A stretch of 64,000 bases of DNA, taken from the NCBI GenBank assembly GCA_021773035.1, contig JAJFKU010000071.1, forward strand, positions 1 to 64,000, given 5' to 3'. The DNA is from Woeseiaceae bacterium (lineage in GTDB: Bacteria > Pseudomonadota > Gammaproteobacteria > Steroidobacterales > Woeseiaceae). The notes under the pieces are model-generated. The model had not been told where the DNA came from. It saw only the letters and a list, made by a program, of their open reading frames with translations, and did no database searches. The position numbers and the translations under genes are program-made. How positions within the stretch are numbered: the first letter of the stretch is position 1; each line of letters starts with the position of its first letter. Positions 41,078-50,731 of this stretch are shown here, piece by piece.

Positions 41078-42676
41078 TCAAGCGATGCTTTCGATCGTCA
41101 TTCCCTGCCGTCGCTGCCATTCGAGCCTTGCGCAAGGAAAGTCGTCACGGTAGTGCGAACCGCGACTTTCCTCGCGCCGGAGGGCGGCTAACGTAACGAG
41201 CCTGGCAACGAGCAGAACATTGCCTGCTTCGCTCCAGCGGATAAATTCATCGAGGGAAGCGCTTCCGGTTTCGGATAGTTGCTCGTGTAGTTCCGAAAAT
41301 CTCGAGACCGCCCGTTCAAGGCCTTTAGCGGAACGCGATATGCCGACTGACTCCGACATCAGCTTTCGAACTTCGGCGGAAACAGACGACGGTTCGAGAG
41401 TGTTGGGCTGCGGCGAAAACTGCGGTTGCTCTGGTGTGAATACGGAAGCAGGCCGCGACGGTCTTCGCCGGGTAGCGACGTCGTTGGCAACACGCCGGGC
41501 GTAAACCAGCCCTTCCAACAAGGAATTGCTGGCAAGCCTGTTGGCACCGTGAATACCGGTCGTCGCAACCTCACCGCAAGCCCACAGCCCATCTACAGAC
41601 GTTCTTCCCCGCCGATCAGTTTTCACACCGCCCATGTGATAGTGCGCGGCAGGCGTTACCGGCAAGGGGTCGATTTGCGGATCGAACCCTGCTTTCGTTG
41701 CGGCCTCCATAGCCCTCGGGAACAGGGCAGTCTTACCGGCAGCGATGACGGGGCGCAGGTCGAGGAACACGCCTTGACCTGCCGTAATGCGATCGTGTAT
41801 CGCTCTTGCGATTACATCCCGGGGGGCTAACTCAGCGCTCGGATGTTCTTCGAGCATGAATCGGTATCCCGTCTCATCGATCAACTGCGCACCTGCACCG
41901 CGCAGCGCTTCGGTCAGGAGCGGCAGGCTTGCACCACTGCTCGATCCCGTTTGCGCCAGAGCTGTTGGGTGAAATTGCATAAACTCAAGATCGGTCAGTG
42001 TCGCGCCCGCCCTCGCCGCCATAGCCAGGCCATCCCCGGTTGACTCCTCAGGATTGGTGGTGCTCCACCAGGCCATACCGATGCCGCCCGTCGCCAGGAC
42101 GATGTTAGCCGAGCGATGGAATACGAAACCCTCAGCCGCGCTGATCGTCATCAAGCCTTCTATTCCCGAAGCGCCTACGGCGAAATCGCACGCGAAAGTA
42201 TCTTCGAGCACCCGAACTGTCGGGCAACTCTGGATTCGCCGAATCAGCGCCGAAACCACAAGCTCGCCGGTCGCATCGCCTCCCGCATGCACGACTCTCG
42301 CATGTTTGTGGGCCGCTTCGCGGGCAAGCTCCAGTGTTCCGTCCAGCGCTCGATCGAATAGCACGCCCTCGTCTATCAGCAATTGCAGACTTTCGATGCC
42401 GTCCTCTGCCAGGGACAGGGCCTGCGCCGGATCGCTCAGACCGGCGCCGGCAGCCAGCGTATCGCGTGCATGTTCCTGCGCTGAATCATCACGACCGAGA
42501 GCTGCAGCTATGCCGCCTTTAGCCCAGAAACTGGAGCCCCCGGCTAAACCCGGCGTCTTCGTTATCAACGTAACCGAGCGCGGGGCCAGCGACAATGCGC
42601 AGACCAGACCCGCAATGCCGGAGCCGACGACAATGATGTCATCGTCCTGCACACTGACAGTGTCTACGGCAGCCAT
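41078..42676 (-). CDS. nadB: L-aspartate oxidase
   Basis: 532 aa from ATG 42676, seven nt after the nadA stop. The FAD motif VVGSGIAGLVCAL lies at the N-terminus. Catalytic-region motifs are EFMQFHPTAL, the R in ELAPRDVIARAI, and GLWACGEVATTGIHGANRLA. NadB oxidises L-aspartate to iminoaspartate, the first step of NAD synthesis, and hands it to NadA. It is translated with nadA in one operon under NrtR. Confidence 0.97.
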   Translation of the reverse strand: MAAVDTVSVQDDDIIVVGSGIAGLVCALSLAPRSVTLITKTPGLAGGSSFWAKGGIAAALGRDDSAQEHARDTLAAGAGLSDPAQALSLAEDGIESLQLLIDEGVLFDRALDGTLELAREAAHKHARVVHAGGDATGELVVSALIRRIQSCPTVRVLEDTFACDFAVGASGIEGLMTISAAEGFVFHRSANIVLATGGIGMAWWSTTNPEESTGDGLAMAARAGATLTDLEFMQFHPTALAQTGSSSGASLPLLTEALRGAGAQLIDETGYRFMLEEHPSAELAPRDVIARAIHDRITAGQGVFLDLRPVIAAGKTALFPRAMEAATKAGFDPQIDPLPVTPAAHYHMGGVKTDRRGRTSVDGLWACGEVATTGIHGANRLASNSLLEGLVYARRVANDVATRRRPSRPASVFTPEQPQFSPQPNTLEPSSVSAEVRKLMSESVGISRSAKGLERAVSRFSELHEQLSETGSASLDEFIRWSEAGNVLLVARLVTLAALRREESRGSHYRDDFPCARLEWQRRQGMTIESIA

Positions 42677-42683
42677 TTCCAAT

Positions 42684-43682
42684 TTAGCTACCGACCGCGA
42701 GCATCCTTTCGACGGCGGCGCGGGCTCTTTCCGCTACTTCCGGAGCGATTTCAACGGCTGGTTCTAGCGTCTCCAACGATTGCTGAATGTTCGCCAACGT
42801 AATACGTTTCATGTGCGGACAGAGATTACACGGGCGAATGAATTCGACGTCGCGGATATCTGCTGCAATGTTATCGCTCATCGAGCATTCGGTGACCATG
42901 AGAACCTTTGACGGTCGCTTCGTCATTACGTAGTTCTGCATCTGCGCCGTTGAACCGACAAAATCGGCGGCACCGAGAACATCGGGCGGACACTCCGGGT
43001 GCGCGATGATCGTCAGACCCTCGTGGCCACTTCTGAAAGCATCCAGTTCGCCGGCAGTAAAGCGCTCGTGCACTTCGCAATGGCCCTGCCAGGGAATGAT
43101 CTCCACATCGGTCTGCTCGGCCACATAGGACGCGAGGTACTCATCGGGAATGAAGATCACTTTGTCTGTCCCGAGCGACTCGACGACTTCTACCGCATTG
43201 CCGGATGTGCAACAGATATCGGACTCGGCTTTTACTTCCGCCGACGTGTTCACGTAGGTCACGACCGGAATGCCCGGGTGTTCGCGACGCATGGCGCGCA
43301 CGTCCGCAGCCGTAATCGACTCAGCCAGCGAGCAGCCTGCCCGCACATCCGGGATCAGCACGGTCTTGTCCGGATTGAGTAGTTTGGCCGTCTCCGCCAT
43401 GAAATGAACGCCTGCCAGAACGATCACGTCGGCGCCAGTGTCCACTGCCCGTCTGGCAAGGGCGAGCGAATCGCCGGTGATGTCGGCGACACAGTGGAAT
43501 ATCTCAGGTGTTTGGTAATTGTGCGCGAGAATCACCGCATTGCGCTTCGCCTTCAGTTCGTTGATCGCGACGATATACGGCGCGTGAACGGGCCATTCGA
43601 TATCCGGAATGACGTTTTTTACGCGCTCGTAGAGCGGCGCTACTTTGGCGAGCTCAGTCGCGTCCTGGGGATTGATAGCCAT
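42684..43682 (-). CDS. nadA: Quinolinate synthase
   Basis: 332 aa from ATG 43682 with AGAGGTG at SD distance. Three cysteines for the [4Fe-4S] cluster are present in RAGCSLAES, DICCTSGNA and PCNLCPHMKR. AHNYQTPEI and EVHERFTAGE match the substrate loops. NadA condenses iminoaspartate with dihydroxyacetone phosphate to quinolinate. First gene of the nadAB operon; two NrtR-type boxes lie upstream. Confidence 0.97.
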   Translation of the reverse strand: MAINPQDATELAKVAPLYERVKNVIPDIEWPVHAPYIVAINELKAKRNAVILAHNYQTPEIFHCVADITGDSLALARRAVDTGADVIVLAGVHFMAETAKLLNPDKTVLIPDVRAGCSLAESITAADVRAMRREHPGIPVVTYVNTSAEVKAESDICCTSGNAVEVVESLGTDKVIFIPDEYLASYVAEQTDVEIIPWQGHCEVHERFTAGELDAFRSGHEGLTIIAHPECPPDVLGAADFVGSTAQMQNYVMTKRPSKVLMVTECSMSDNIAADIRDVEFIRPCNLCPHMKRITLANIQQSLETLEPAVEIAPEVAERARAAVERMLAVGS

Positions 43683-43730
43683 AAGGCACCTCTGCAGTTT
43701 CGTCGCCACCCGCAACGGGTGACCCAGCTA

Positions 43731-43750
43731 TATACTCAGTTCGAGCATAT
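43731..43750. promoter_or_regulatory. NrtR-type operator 1
   Basis: TATACTCAGTTCGAGCATAT: arms TATACTC and GAGCATA around a short spacer. It lies between nadA and the divergent nrtR, where NrtR boxes are known to be in other proteobacteria. Confidence 0.75.
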
Positions 43751-43754
43751 TGAT

Positions 43755-43775
43755 TATACTCACAAAGAGCATATA
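43755..43775. promoter_or_regulatory. NrtR-type operator 2
   Basis: A second copy begins 24 bp after the first: TATACTC, five-nt spacer, GAGCATATA. The tandem arrangement suggests cooperative repression of both nadAB and nrtR. Confidence 0.75.
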
Positions 43776-43815
43776 GTGTGTCAAGCTCAAATCGCCCGGG
43801 CCTTACCGCAATCCA

Positions 43816-44799
43816 ATGAAACCGCATACCGTCGTCAATCTGCTCGGAGTTATCGTCGCGGTAACCGACGAGATACCGCGCATACTCGTCGTCGATCACG
43901 ACACCGGCTGTGCGTTGCCCAACGGCCCGTTCGACCCGACGCAACACGCGAGCCTTGAGGACGGGCTGCGTAATCTGATCGAGACACAGACCGGGCTCGA
44001 CCTGTACTACGTCGAACAGCTTTATACATTTGGCAACAGAAACCGCGACCCGGTCGAATTGGAAGGCGGACCGAGAGTTATCTCGGTCGCGTATATTGCG
44101 CTGACGCATGAGGATCCAATACGTGCCGGGAATGCCCGCTGGGCGGATTGGTACCAGTTTCTGCCCTGGGAAGACTGGCGAGACGGGCGGCCGGAAGTTA
44201 TTGGCGATACCATTGAGCCGGCGCTGCAGCGCTGGGTACAGCAGCCGCGCGGATCGCAGCGGCGAAAGATCCGGCAGGAACGGTGCAATGTGACATTTGG
44301 CGAACACAATTCCGCCGAAATGGACGCCGTGCTGTCATTGGAACGATTTGAGCTCCTGTATGAGGTCGCGCTGGTTGCCGAGGCGTCAAGAGATGCGCAC
44401 GCCTTTTCGCAGGAAGCAGTTGCAACTGCGGTCGTCACATCGGAAGGTGAAATGGGAACACCGATGGCACTCGACCATCGCCGCGTCCTGGCGACGGCGC
44501 TGGGACGATTGCGCGGCAAATTGGCCTACCGGCCGGTTGTGTTTGAGTTACTGCCCGGCGAGTTTACCTTGCTGCAGTTACAACGTGTCGCAGAAGCGCT
44601 AAGCGGCGCGAAGCTGCACAAACAGAACTTCAGGCGGCTGGTGATCAATGCAGATCTGGTCGAAGCTGTCGGGCGAACAACAGCCGTTGGCCGCGGCCGT
44701 CCAGCGGAGCTGTATCGATTCCGCCGTGAAGTGCTGGGTGAAAAACTCACCGTGGGATTATCACGCCCGATCATGCGAAACGAAAAAGGGCCTGCATAG
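43816..44799 (+). CDS. nrtR: NrtR, Nudix-related regulator of NAD synthesis
   Basis: 327 aa from ATG 43816. The N-terminal Nudix-like domain has a degenerate box (GPFDPTQHASLEDGLRNLIE), which usually binds ADP-ribose without strong hydrolysis. The C-terminal winged-helix (VFELLPGEFTLLQLQRVAEA, LHKQNFRRLVI) is typical of COG4111. ADP-ribose releases NrtR from its boxes, linking NAD turnover to nadAB expression. Divergence from nadA and the two palindromes support the assignment. The gene's stop lies in the loop of the downstream terminator. Confidence 0.93.
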   Translation: MKPHTVVNLLGVIVAVTDEIPRILVVDHDTGCALPNGPFDPTQHASLEDGLRNLIETQTGLDLYYVEQLYTFGNRNRDPVELEGGPRVISVAYIALTHEDPIRAGNARWADWYQFLPWEDWRDGRPEVIGDTIEPALQRWVQQPRGSQRRKIRQERCNVTFGEHNSAEMDAVLSLERFELLYEVALVAEASRDAHAFSQEAVATAVVTSEGEMGTPMALDHRRVLATALGRLRGKLAYRPVVFELLPGEFTLLQLQRVAEALSGAKLHKQNFRRLVINADLVEAVGRTTAVGRGRPAELYRFRREVLGEKLTVGLSRPIMRNEKGPA

Positions 44800-44808
44800 C
44801 AGGCCCTT
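44786..44808. terminator. Bidirectional terminator between nrtR and an outer-membrane protein gene
   Basis: AAGGGCCTGC and GCAGGCCCTT form a perfect 10-bp stem with a 3-nt ATA loop. The minus strand continues with TTTTTCG, serving the convergent barrel gene only weakly by position. The plus strand serves nrtR. Confidence 0.75.
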
Positions 44809-44833
44809 CTACCAACAGGAACCCTTGCTTTGA

Positions 44834-45412
44834 TTAGTTGCCAAAGTACAAACGTGCGCCCAATCCATAAGACGTCACATCGTCACCGGCGTTAGCCGTC
44901 AGCCCCAGGGCGAACTGCTCCGACAGGTTGTACCAGGCGGATCCACCAACGGAAGTGTCACTGCCAAAATCACCGATGTCCGCATACGTCACTGCGGCAG
45001 CCAGTTCCACCTCGTTGCTAAGCATGGAACGAACGCCGACGGACGCGGCGTAACCATTGTCGTCTACGGATACTCCGGCGGCGCTGATATCCGCACTCGC
45101 GAAACCGACCTCAGCGACAAAGTCTGTCGACGGCGAAATTGCTGTATGGAAACCGACACCGGCCGAAATCTCATCGAGCTCTACACCGAAGTCGAAGTCA
45201 CTCAGACCATAACCTGCGAACAAGAACCAGGATTCACCGACTTCGAACGAACCGCCGATAGCGAATCGGTCACCGTCGATATCGAGCCCAAAGCCATTAT
45301 CCAGGTCAATACGCTGGTAGCCGCCAACGACATAGTTGTAACTAATATCTTCGGCCATAGCCGTTACACTGAAGAAAACCGCGGCTACACCTGCTGCGAA
45401 CCGTAACATCAT
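44834..45412 (-). CDS. Outer-membrane beta-barrel protein (OmpA-like, small)
   Basis: 192 aa from ATG 45412 (SD AGGAG). Signal peptide ending FFSVTAMA. The mature chain is made of about eight amphipathic strands (SYNYVVGGYQRIDLD, WFLFAGYGLSDFDF, SYGLGARLYFGN). The size and strand count fit OmpW/OmpX-like eight-stranded barrels. C-terminal LYFGN, one Asn past the usual Phe. Function not evident. Confidence 0.85.
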   Translation of the reverse strand: MMLRFAAGVAAVFFSVTAMAEDISYNYVVGGYQRIDLDNGFGLDIDGDRFAIGGSFEVGESWFLFAGYGLSDFDFGVELDEISAGVGFHTAISPSTDFVAEVGFASADISAAGVSVDDNGYAASVGVRSMLSNEVELAAAVTYADIGDFGSDTSVGGSAWYNLSEQFALGLTANAGDDVTSYGLGARLYFGN

Positions 45413-45643
45413 CTGTTCTCCTATCTGGAAGAGTTTAAAAAAAAATTTCTGGCGCGCGAACACGTTGAAGCGCACGAGTACCGAATCGGTAGCCGCGAAC
45501 TTACTTGCTGTTTTCTGGTGACGTGCCCAAGCGTCAGGCGTGAATTATACCAACGACGGTGAATCTATCTGTAAACACAGTGTTCGCTATCGAATCAAAA
45601 TAAAAGATATCCATAAGATTTCGAGCACGGGCCGCAGCGCCAA

Positions 45644-45678
45644 CAAGTCCTGGCCATCAGTACGACGACCAGGACTTG
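45644..45678. repeat. 10-bp inverted repeat
   Basis: CAAGTCCTGG (45644-45653) and CCAGGACTTG (45669-45678) with a 15-nt loop. No T-run follows, so it is not a clear terminator; it lies just past the end of the M16 protease gene. Confidence 0.4.
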
Positions 45679-45685
45679 ATACCGG

Positions 45686-48580
45686 CTATAAAGGCTTGCC
45701 CTCAGCACTTAACTCAACAATCTCGTAACCCAGACCTTCGAGACCGGGAAGAATGGACTGCTTGTCCCCTACCACTACGATCACCATGTCATCCATTGAC
45801 AGGTATTCCTGCGCCAGGGCATCAATCTCCGCGGCGCTAATGCTGTCGAGAATTTCGTTTTGCTCCGTTACGAAGCTCGAATCCAGGTCGTAGCGCATGA
45901 TAGTCGACAGGAAACCGAGCTTTTGCCGCGGTGTCTCGTATTTTCGGGCGTCGCGCTGGCCGATGGAATTGCGCGTGAACAACAGCTCCGATTCGCTGAT
46001 ACCGTCCGTGACATAGCGCTCTATCTCACGCTCGAACTCAACGATGGATTCGGCGGTAACATTGCTGCGTACACCGGCAGACGCGGTGAATACTCCATAG
46101 TCTTCCGCTGCGTTAAAGCCGGTTCTTGCACCGTAAGTGTAGCCCTTGTCTTCGCGAAGATTCAGATTAATACGACTGTTAAACGCTCCGCCCAGTGCGA
46201 AGTTCATCAATCCCGCCCGGTAATACTCCCCGGTCGCATCGAATATCATTGAGCGCTTGCCGATGCGTATTTCCGACTGTGCCGCATCCGGCTTGTCGAC
46301 CAAATAGAGTGCCCTTTTCGTTGAACTCGGAAACGGCTTCAATTCCGCCGCCGGTACGGCAGGACCGTCCCAGACCTTAAACACCCCGAGCTTGCCGAGC
46401 AAAACGGCGCGCTCCATGTCGCTAACCGCAATAATACTGCCGGCCGACGGCGAGTAGTGCGTCCGGTAAAACTTCCGAACATCTTCGACGGTGAGTTCCT
46501 GCACCGTTTCTGTTATGCCGATATCGGCATAGGCGATAGCATTGTCTTCACCAAGCAGCAGTTTTTGATAAACCACATTTGCCGTTACCTGCGCTTGTTT
46601 TCTCGAGCGCTCTATCCCCTGCAATGTCTGGCTCTTGAGTCGCGAGAAATCCTGCTCATCGAACTTCGGACTCAGCAGTTTTTCTGCGGCGATCGCCAGC
46701 GTCTCATCGAGATTCTGGCTGAGACTGCGCACTGTTAGTACGGTTTCATTGTTACCCGACGCGAAGGAGACACTCGAGCCAAGCTTCTGCAGGCGGTTAC
46801 TGAGTTCCTCATTGCTGGAGCTCAGAGTCGCCTCATTCATCATAGCTGCGGTCAATGCTGCAAGACCCAGTTTTTCCAGCGACTCATGACGCTGCCCTGC
46901 CTTGATACGTAAACTGATTGCGGTCGTCGGCGTCTCGTTGTTCACCGCACCCAGTACTTTGACCCCGTTTTCGAGCGAGTCGCGCCAGATTGGCGGCAGC
47001 TCAATTCCCGGATTCGCGTTGGCGTTCGGCATGATGCTGCGATCGAAATCGTCCCGCGGAATACGCAACTCCAGATCGCTGTCGGTCAACATCACATAGT
47101 CAGGCAAATCACGTTCGACACGCTCCCAGGTATCGGTCTTCGCAATCTCCTCACCCTGCCCCAGCGGCACCACCCGCATGATCACTGCTGGCTGCCCCTT
47201 TATATACTGGCGATATACACGCATGACGTCTTCCTTGGTCACGCCGTCGTAACGCGCGATGTCGTCACCAATGTAATTCGGGTTACCGGTGAAGGTCTCG
47301 TTACTGGCTAGCTGGCCCACCTTGCCGGCGACACTTTCCAGACCGTATATCATGCCCGACGTAATACCGACCTTAACGCGCGTCAGGTCGTCATCGAGCA
47401 CGCCACGCTCTTCGAATTCGAGCAGCGAATCGCGTACGATTTTTTCGAGGTCGGCAAGCGTTGCACCCGACTGCGGATTGGGTAGCGCCGCAACGCTGAA
47501 AGTACACGACAACTCAGCGCAGCCGTGACCGGCCTGGGCCTGCACCGCGATATCGCCCTTGATCATGTTTTTATACAGTAACGATGTTTTACCCTGCCCC
47601 AGAATGGACATCAGAACATCCAGCGGTGCCTCATCCACATGCCGCGCGTATACCGTCGGGATAGCCATGTAGAGCAGCGGCAAAGCAACGTTATCCTCCA
47701 TCGAAATGTAGCGGTCGGACGCCAGCGTCACGACAGGCTTCTCGGGCATCGCCACGGCCGGACCAGATGGAATAGAAGCGAAATACCTGAGCACCCAGTT
47801 CAGGGTTTCGGTGGTATCGAAATGGCCGCCGATCGTCAGGATCGCGTTGTTCGGACCGTACCATCGTAGAAAAAATTTCTTAAGATCGTTCACATTGACG
47901 CGATCGAGGTCAACCATATGTCCGATGGTCGGCCATGAATAGGGATGTGCCTGCGGGTATAGCGCCTCGCTAACCCGTTCGTTCAATCGTCCATAGGGTT
48001 GATTGTCTATACGCTGGCCACGCTCATTCTTGACCGTCTCGCGCTGCACCTCAAATTTCTCCTGAGTAACCGCATCGAGCAGAAAACCCATACGATCGGC
48101 TTCGAGCCAGAGCATTTTCTCCAGCTGATTCGCCGGCACCGTCTCGAAGTAGTTCGTGCGATCGGCATTGGTGGTGCCGTTCAGCGTACCACCGGCTTCC
48201 GAAATGATTTTGAAGTGCTCCTCATCGGCGACGTTCTCCGAACCCTGGAACATCATGTGTTCGAACAGGTGTGCGAAGCCCGATTTGCCGATTTCCTCAC
48301 GAGCGGATCCAACGTGATAGGTGACATCGACGTGTACCAACGGATCAGATCTGTCCTCGTGCAGAATCACGGTGAGGCCATTGTCCAGACGGTACTTTGT
48401 GTACGGAATCACCACAGCATCACCAGCGCTATCGTGTCGCTCAACAGACTCGAGCAATGTCACGCCGGATGGCAGCTCGTTTGCTGCCGACTGCTCAACC
48501 GCTTCCTTGTCAGCGCTGCCGCAACCGGTGAGCGCAATGAGGGTAACCAGGGCGCAGTATGCCGTTCGTTGAAATCTCAT
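45686..48580 (-). CDS. M16-family zinc metalloprotease, lipoprotein
   Basis: 964 aa from ATG 48580 (SD AGGAAAA). Lipobox LTGC, lipid on Cys20. The zinc site is HLFEH at 104-108, with the third ligand expected in LWLEADRM. The second half repeats the M16 fold without zinc residues (KTDTWERV onwards), as in two-domain periplasmic M16 enzymes of the PqqL type. It degrades peptides in the periplasm or at the outer-membrane inner face. Confidence 0.93.
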   Translation of the reverse strand: MRFQRTAYCALVTLIALTGCGSADKEAVEQSAANELPSGVTLLESVERHDSAGDAVVIPYTKYRLDNGLTVILHEDRSDPLVHVDVTYHVGSAREEIGKSGFAHLFEHMMFQGSENVADEEHFKIISEAGGTLNGTTNADRTNYFETVPANQLEKMLWLEADRMGFLLDAVTQEKFEVQRETVKNERGQRIDNQPYGRLNERVSEALYPQAHPYSWPTIGHMVDLDRVNVNDLKKFFLRWYGPNNAILTIGGHFDTTETLNWVLRYFASIPSGPAVAMPEKPVVTLASDRYISMEDNVALPLLYMAIPTVYARHVDEAPLDVLMSILGQGKTSLLYKNMIKGDIAVQAQAGHGCAELSCTFSVAALPNPQSGATLADLEKIVRDSLLEFEERGVLDDDLTRVKVGITSGMIYGLESVAGKVGQLASNETFTGNPNYIGDDIARYDGVTKEDVMRVYRQYIKGQPAVIMRVVPLGQGEEIAKTDTWERVERDLPDYVMLTDSDLELRIPRDDFDRSIMPNANANPGIELPPIWRDSLENGVKVLGAVNNETPTTAISLRIKAGQRHESLEKLGLAALTAAMMNEATLSSSNEELSNRLQKLGSSVSFASGNNETVLTVRSLSQNLDETLAIAAEKLLSPKFDEQDFSRLKSQTLQGIERSRKQAQVTANVVYQKLLLGEDNAIAYADIGITETVQELTVEDVRKFYRTHYSPSAGSIIAVSDMERAVLLGKLGVFKVWDGPAVPAAELKPFPSSTKRALYLVDKPDAAQSEIRIGKRSMIFDATGEYYRAGLMNFALGGAFNSRINLNLREDKGYTYGARTGFNAAEDYGVFTASAGVRSNVTAESIVEFEREIERYVTDGISESELLFTRNSIGQRDARKYETPRQKLGFLSTIMRYDLDSSFVTEQNEILDSISAAEIDALAQEYLSMDDMVIVVVGDKQSILPGLEGLGYEIVELSAEGKPL

Positions 48581-48937
48581 TGATGTTTTCCTGTGCTTGG
48601 TTTCGGGAAATGAAACGTTAGTAAGTGTATGAGTACGGCTGTGGCCAAAATGGCCACCTCAATTTTCGGCGTTTACCTGTTCTCGAAGCGCCTCGGCGTT
48701 TGCCGGTTTGAATTCCGAGCAGTACTCCGGTGCGTAGACACGCACATCATGCCTTGTCGAAAACACTTGAGGAACAACAGACGCAGAGCCGTCACGGAAA
48801 CAGCGACGCTCGCCGGTATTTGGCGGCCAAGGGGTCTTTCGTACATCCGACGCGCTCGCTCCAGGTTTCAGGTCCGTTCGATAGTACTCAATGGACCCAA
48901 ATCATGCAGCGAAAGTTCGCAGAATAGTCGGTCTGCC
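48581..48937. other. Intergenic region with one palindrome
   Basis: 357 nt without a supported gene. GTGGCCA-aaa-TGGCCAC (48641-48657) is a short hairpin or operator upstream of the M16 gene. The rest shows no clear feature. Confidence 0.3.
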
Positions 48938-50149
48938 CTACCTCGGGCGAAACAGCGCCGGGAACCGCCGTTTGTCACGTCCTGCTTCGGTGAGTTTGCT
49001 CTGGATGACGTGTTTTAGTGGCGGCAGATTATTCGCCACTCTCAGCACCGTTCGACGTGCCAGTTTTGCAACGGCCCGGTCATCGGTAAACAGTTTCACC
49101 AGTCCGTTGGTGCCATGGAACATCGGTTTGGTCGCCCGCATATGCCTTCGCTGGTAGCGTTGCAGTAATGTCGTCGAGCCAATATCTGTGTGCGCAGCTG
49201 ATGCGGCGATGATTTCCCTCGCGAGAATCTCCTGGCCGCTGAGGCCCAGGTTATAGCCATGCGCGGTGACGGGGTGCATGCCGACCGCTGCATCGCCGAT
49301 AAGCGCGACACGGTTCGCGTAGAACTTGGAAGCATGAACGCCGATCAACGGATAGGCGAAACGCTTGCTGGAAAGCTGCATCTTGCCGTAGCGGCAATTG
49401 AATCGGTTTTCGATATCGTGGCTGAACGCCTCGTCACTTAGTGCCATTATTGAGTCGCGTTCGTTGATCGGTGCCGTTACGACGATTGATGAACAATGGC
49501 TGTCCAGGGGCAATACCGCCAGTGTCCTGCCGTAATGGAAACACTCGTAGGCTGTTTCGTCATGTGCCTTGCTGTGCCCCATGCGGCAGACGATGCAAAC
49601 GCGACCAAAGTCGTGCATGGATGCCGGGATGCCTGCCATCCGGCGCGTGTCGGAGTGGCGGCTGTCTGCTGCTACGACGAGCCGGGACCTTATTCGTTGC
49701 CCATCCGACAGGGTCAGCGTGGCTTCGCGGGCATCTGTTGCGACTGATATCACAGTCAGGTCCGTGTGGATTTCGACGTCGTCGAGGGCATGCACTTCGT
49801 CGTAAAGCGCCTTGCGAATAACGTTGTTGGACACGATGAAACCAAGCGCATCGTGCGGCTCCGAATTGCCACCAAAACTGAGACTGTATGGGGATGTGCC
49901 ATCCATGACCTTTGCCGCCCGAATAGGAGGCCTGTCGGGGGCGGCGATCCGCGACCAGACTCCGATCTCTTGCAGGATTCGCACGGATTGGTGCGTCAGT
50001 GCGATGTCTCGCCCATCGAACTCGGGTGCGGCGAGCCGGGTTTCGGGCTGTTTTTCGATCAGCGCAATCGTGAGGCCCTTATTCGCAATCGTACGGGCGA
50101 AACTCAAACCAGCCGGGCCAGCGCCGACAATCACAATGTCATAGGTCAT
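48938..50149 (-). CDS. FAD-dependent monooxygenase (UbiH/UbiF/VisC-like)
   Basis: 403 aa from ATG 50149, without a clear SD. The N-terminal dinucleotide motif is IVGAGPAGLSFART. The GD motif ALIGDAAVGMHPVTAHGYNL lies in the C-terminal half. Both are typical of ubiquinone-ring hydroxylases. No other ubi genes are near, so it may hydroxylate ubiquinone or another aromatic. Confidence 0.87.
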   Translation of the reverse strand: MTYDIVIVGAGPAGLSFARTIANKGLTIALIEKQPETRLAAPEFDGRDIALTHQSVRILQEIGVWSRIAAPDRPPIRAAKVMDGTSPYSLSFGGNSEPHDALGFIVSNNVIRKALYDEVHALDDVEIHTDLTVISVATDAREATLTLSDGQRIRSRLVVAADSRHSDTRRMAGIPASMHDFGRVCIVCRMGHSKAHDETAYECFHYGRTLAVLPLDSHCSSIVVTAPINERDSIMALSDEAFSHDIENRFNCRYGKMQLSSKRFAYPLIGVHASKFYANRVALIGDAAVGMHPVTAHGYNLGLSGQEILAREIIAASAAHTDIGSTTLLQRYQRRHMRATKPMFHGTNGLVKLFTDDRAVAKLARRTVLRVANNLPPLKHVIQSKLTEAGRDKRRFPALFRPR

Positions 50150-50249
50150 TTTGGGACGAATACCGAACGGAGATCTGTTTATGCATCGTGGGGATTTGCG
50201 GAGCGACCCACAATACGCAGATACCGTACTGGACCGGTCGAATAGTGCA

Positions 50250-50398
50250 ACAATGAGAGAAATATCCTATCATTAGTAATTGTTATTTAGATATTTACGT
50301 AATAAACGATAAAAAATGATTGTTCTTTATCTTTCCAAAATAGCTCATTTACGATAGTATTTAACCCAATTAGAACTTTTTTAATCATAGATGATCGA
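50250..50398. promoter_or_regulatory. AT-rich promoter region of hipBA
   Basis: Clearly more AT-rich than the rest of the window, consistent with a promoter/operator of a self-regulated toxin-antitoxin operon. I could not find a TATCC-N8-GGATA type HipB box. Confidence 0.35.
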
Positions 50399-50731
50399 AT
50401 GAAAATTGACCGCCTGACAACCGATAAGGAAATCCTGCGCGAGCTCGGACAACGCCTCACCCGCATTCGCAAGCAACAGGGCTACATCCAGGAAGCGCTT
50501 GCGAAAAAAGCCGGCATCGGCGTCGCGACGCTGCGGCGTATCGAACACGGCCAGGACAGTCAGATGGAGTCGTGGTTCAAGCTCCTCAGGGCACTTGAGC
50601 TCACGCAGTCCATCGAACAGCTGCTGCCCGAGAACTTCGACTCCCCGATGGCCGAAGCGCTCGCCGCCAAGAAACGCCGTCGAAAAACGTCGCAGCTGCC
50701 AGCGACGGCATGGGGCGATGAAGCACCGTGA
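50399..50731 (+). CDS. hipB: HipB-like antitoxin (XRE-family HTH)
   Basis: 110 aa from ATG 50399. The Xre HTH is LTRIRKQQGYIQEALAKKAG followed by ATLRRIEHG, at about residues 20-50. A basic C-terminal tail (KKRRRKTS) follows. It represses its own operon and neutralises HipA. The stop overlaps the hipA start by 4 nt (GTGA). The AT-rich upstream region agrees with autoregulation. Confidence 0.88.
   Translation: MKIDRLTTDKEILRELGQRLTRIRKQQGYIQEALAKKAGIGVATLRRIEHGQDSQMESWFKLLRALELTQSIEQLLPENFDSPMAEALAAKKRRRKTSQLPATAWGDEAP

Noticed and set aside
48629..49018. Plus-strand reading frame over the end of the monooxygenase gene
   Set aside because: It is Arg/Ser-rich with irregular composition and overlaps a solid gene on the other strand; probably a shadow.
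50260..50275. HipB-type TATCC-N8-GGATA operator
   Set aside because: TATCC is present, but no GGATA follows at the required spacing.
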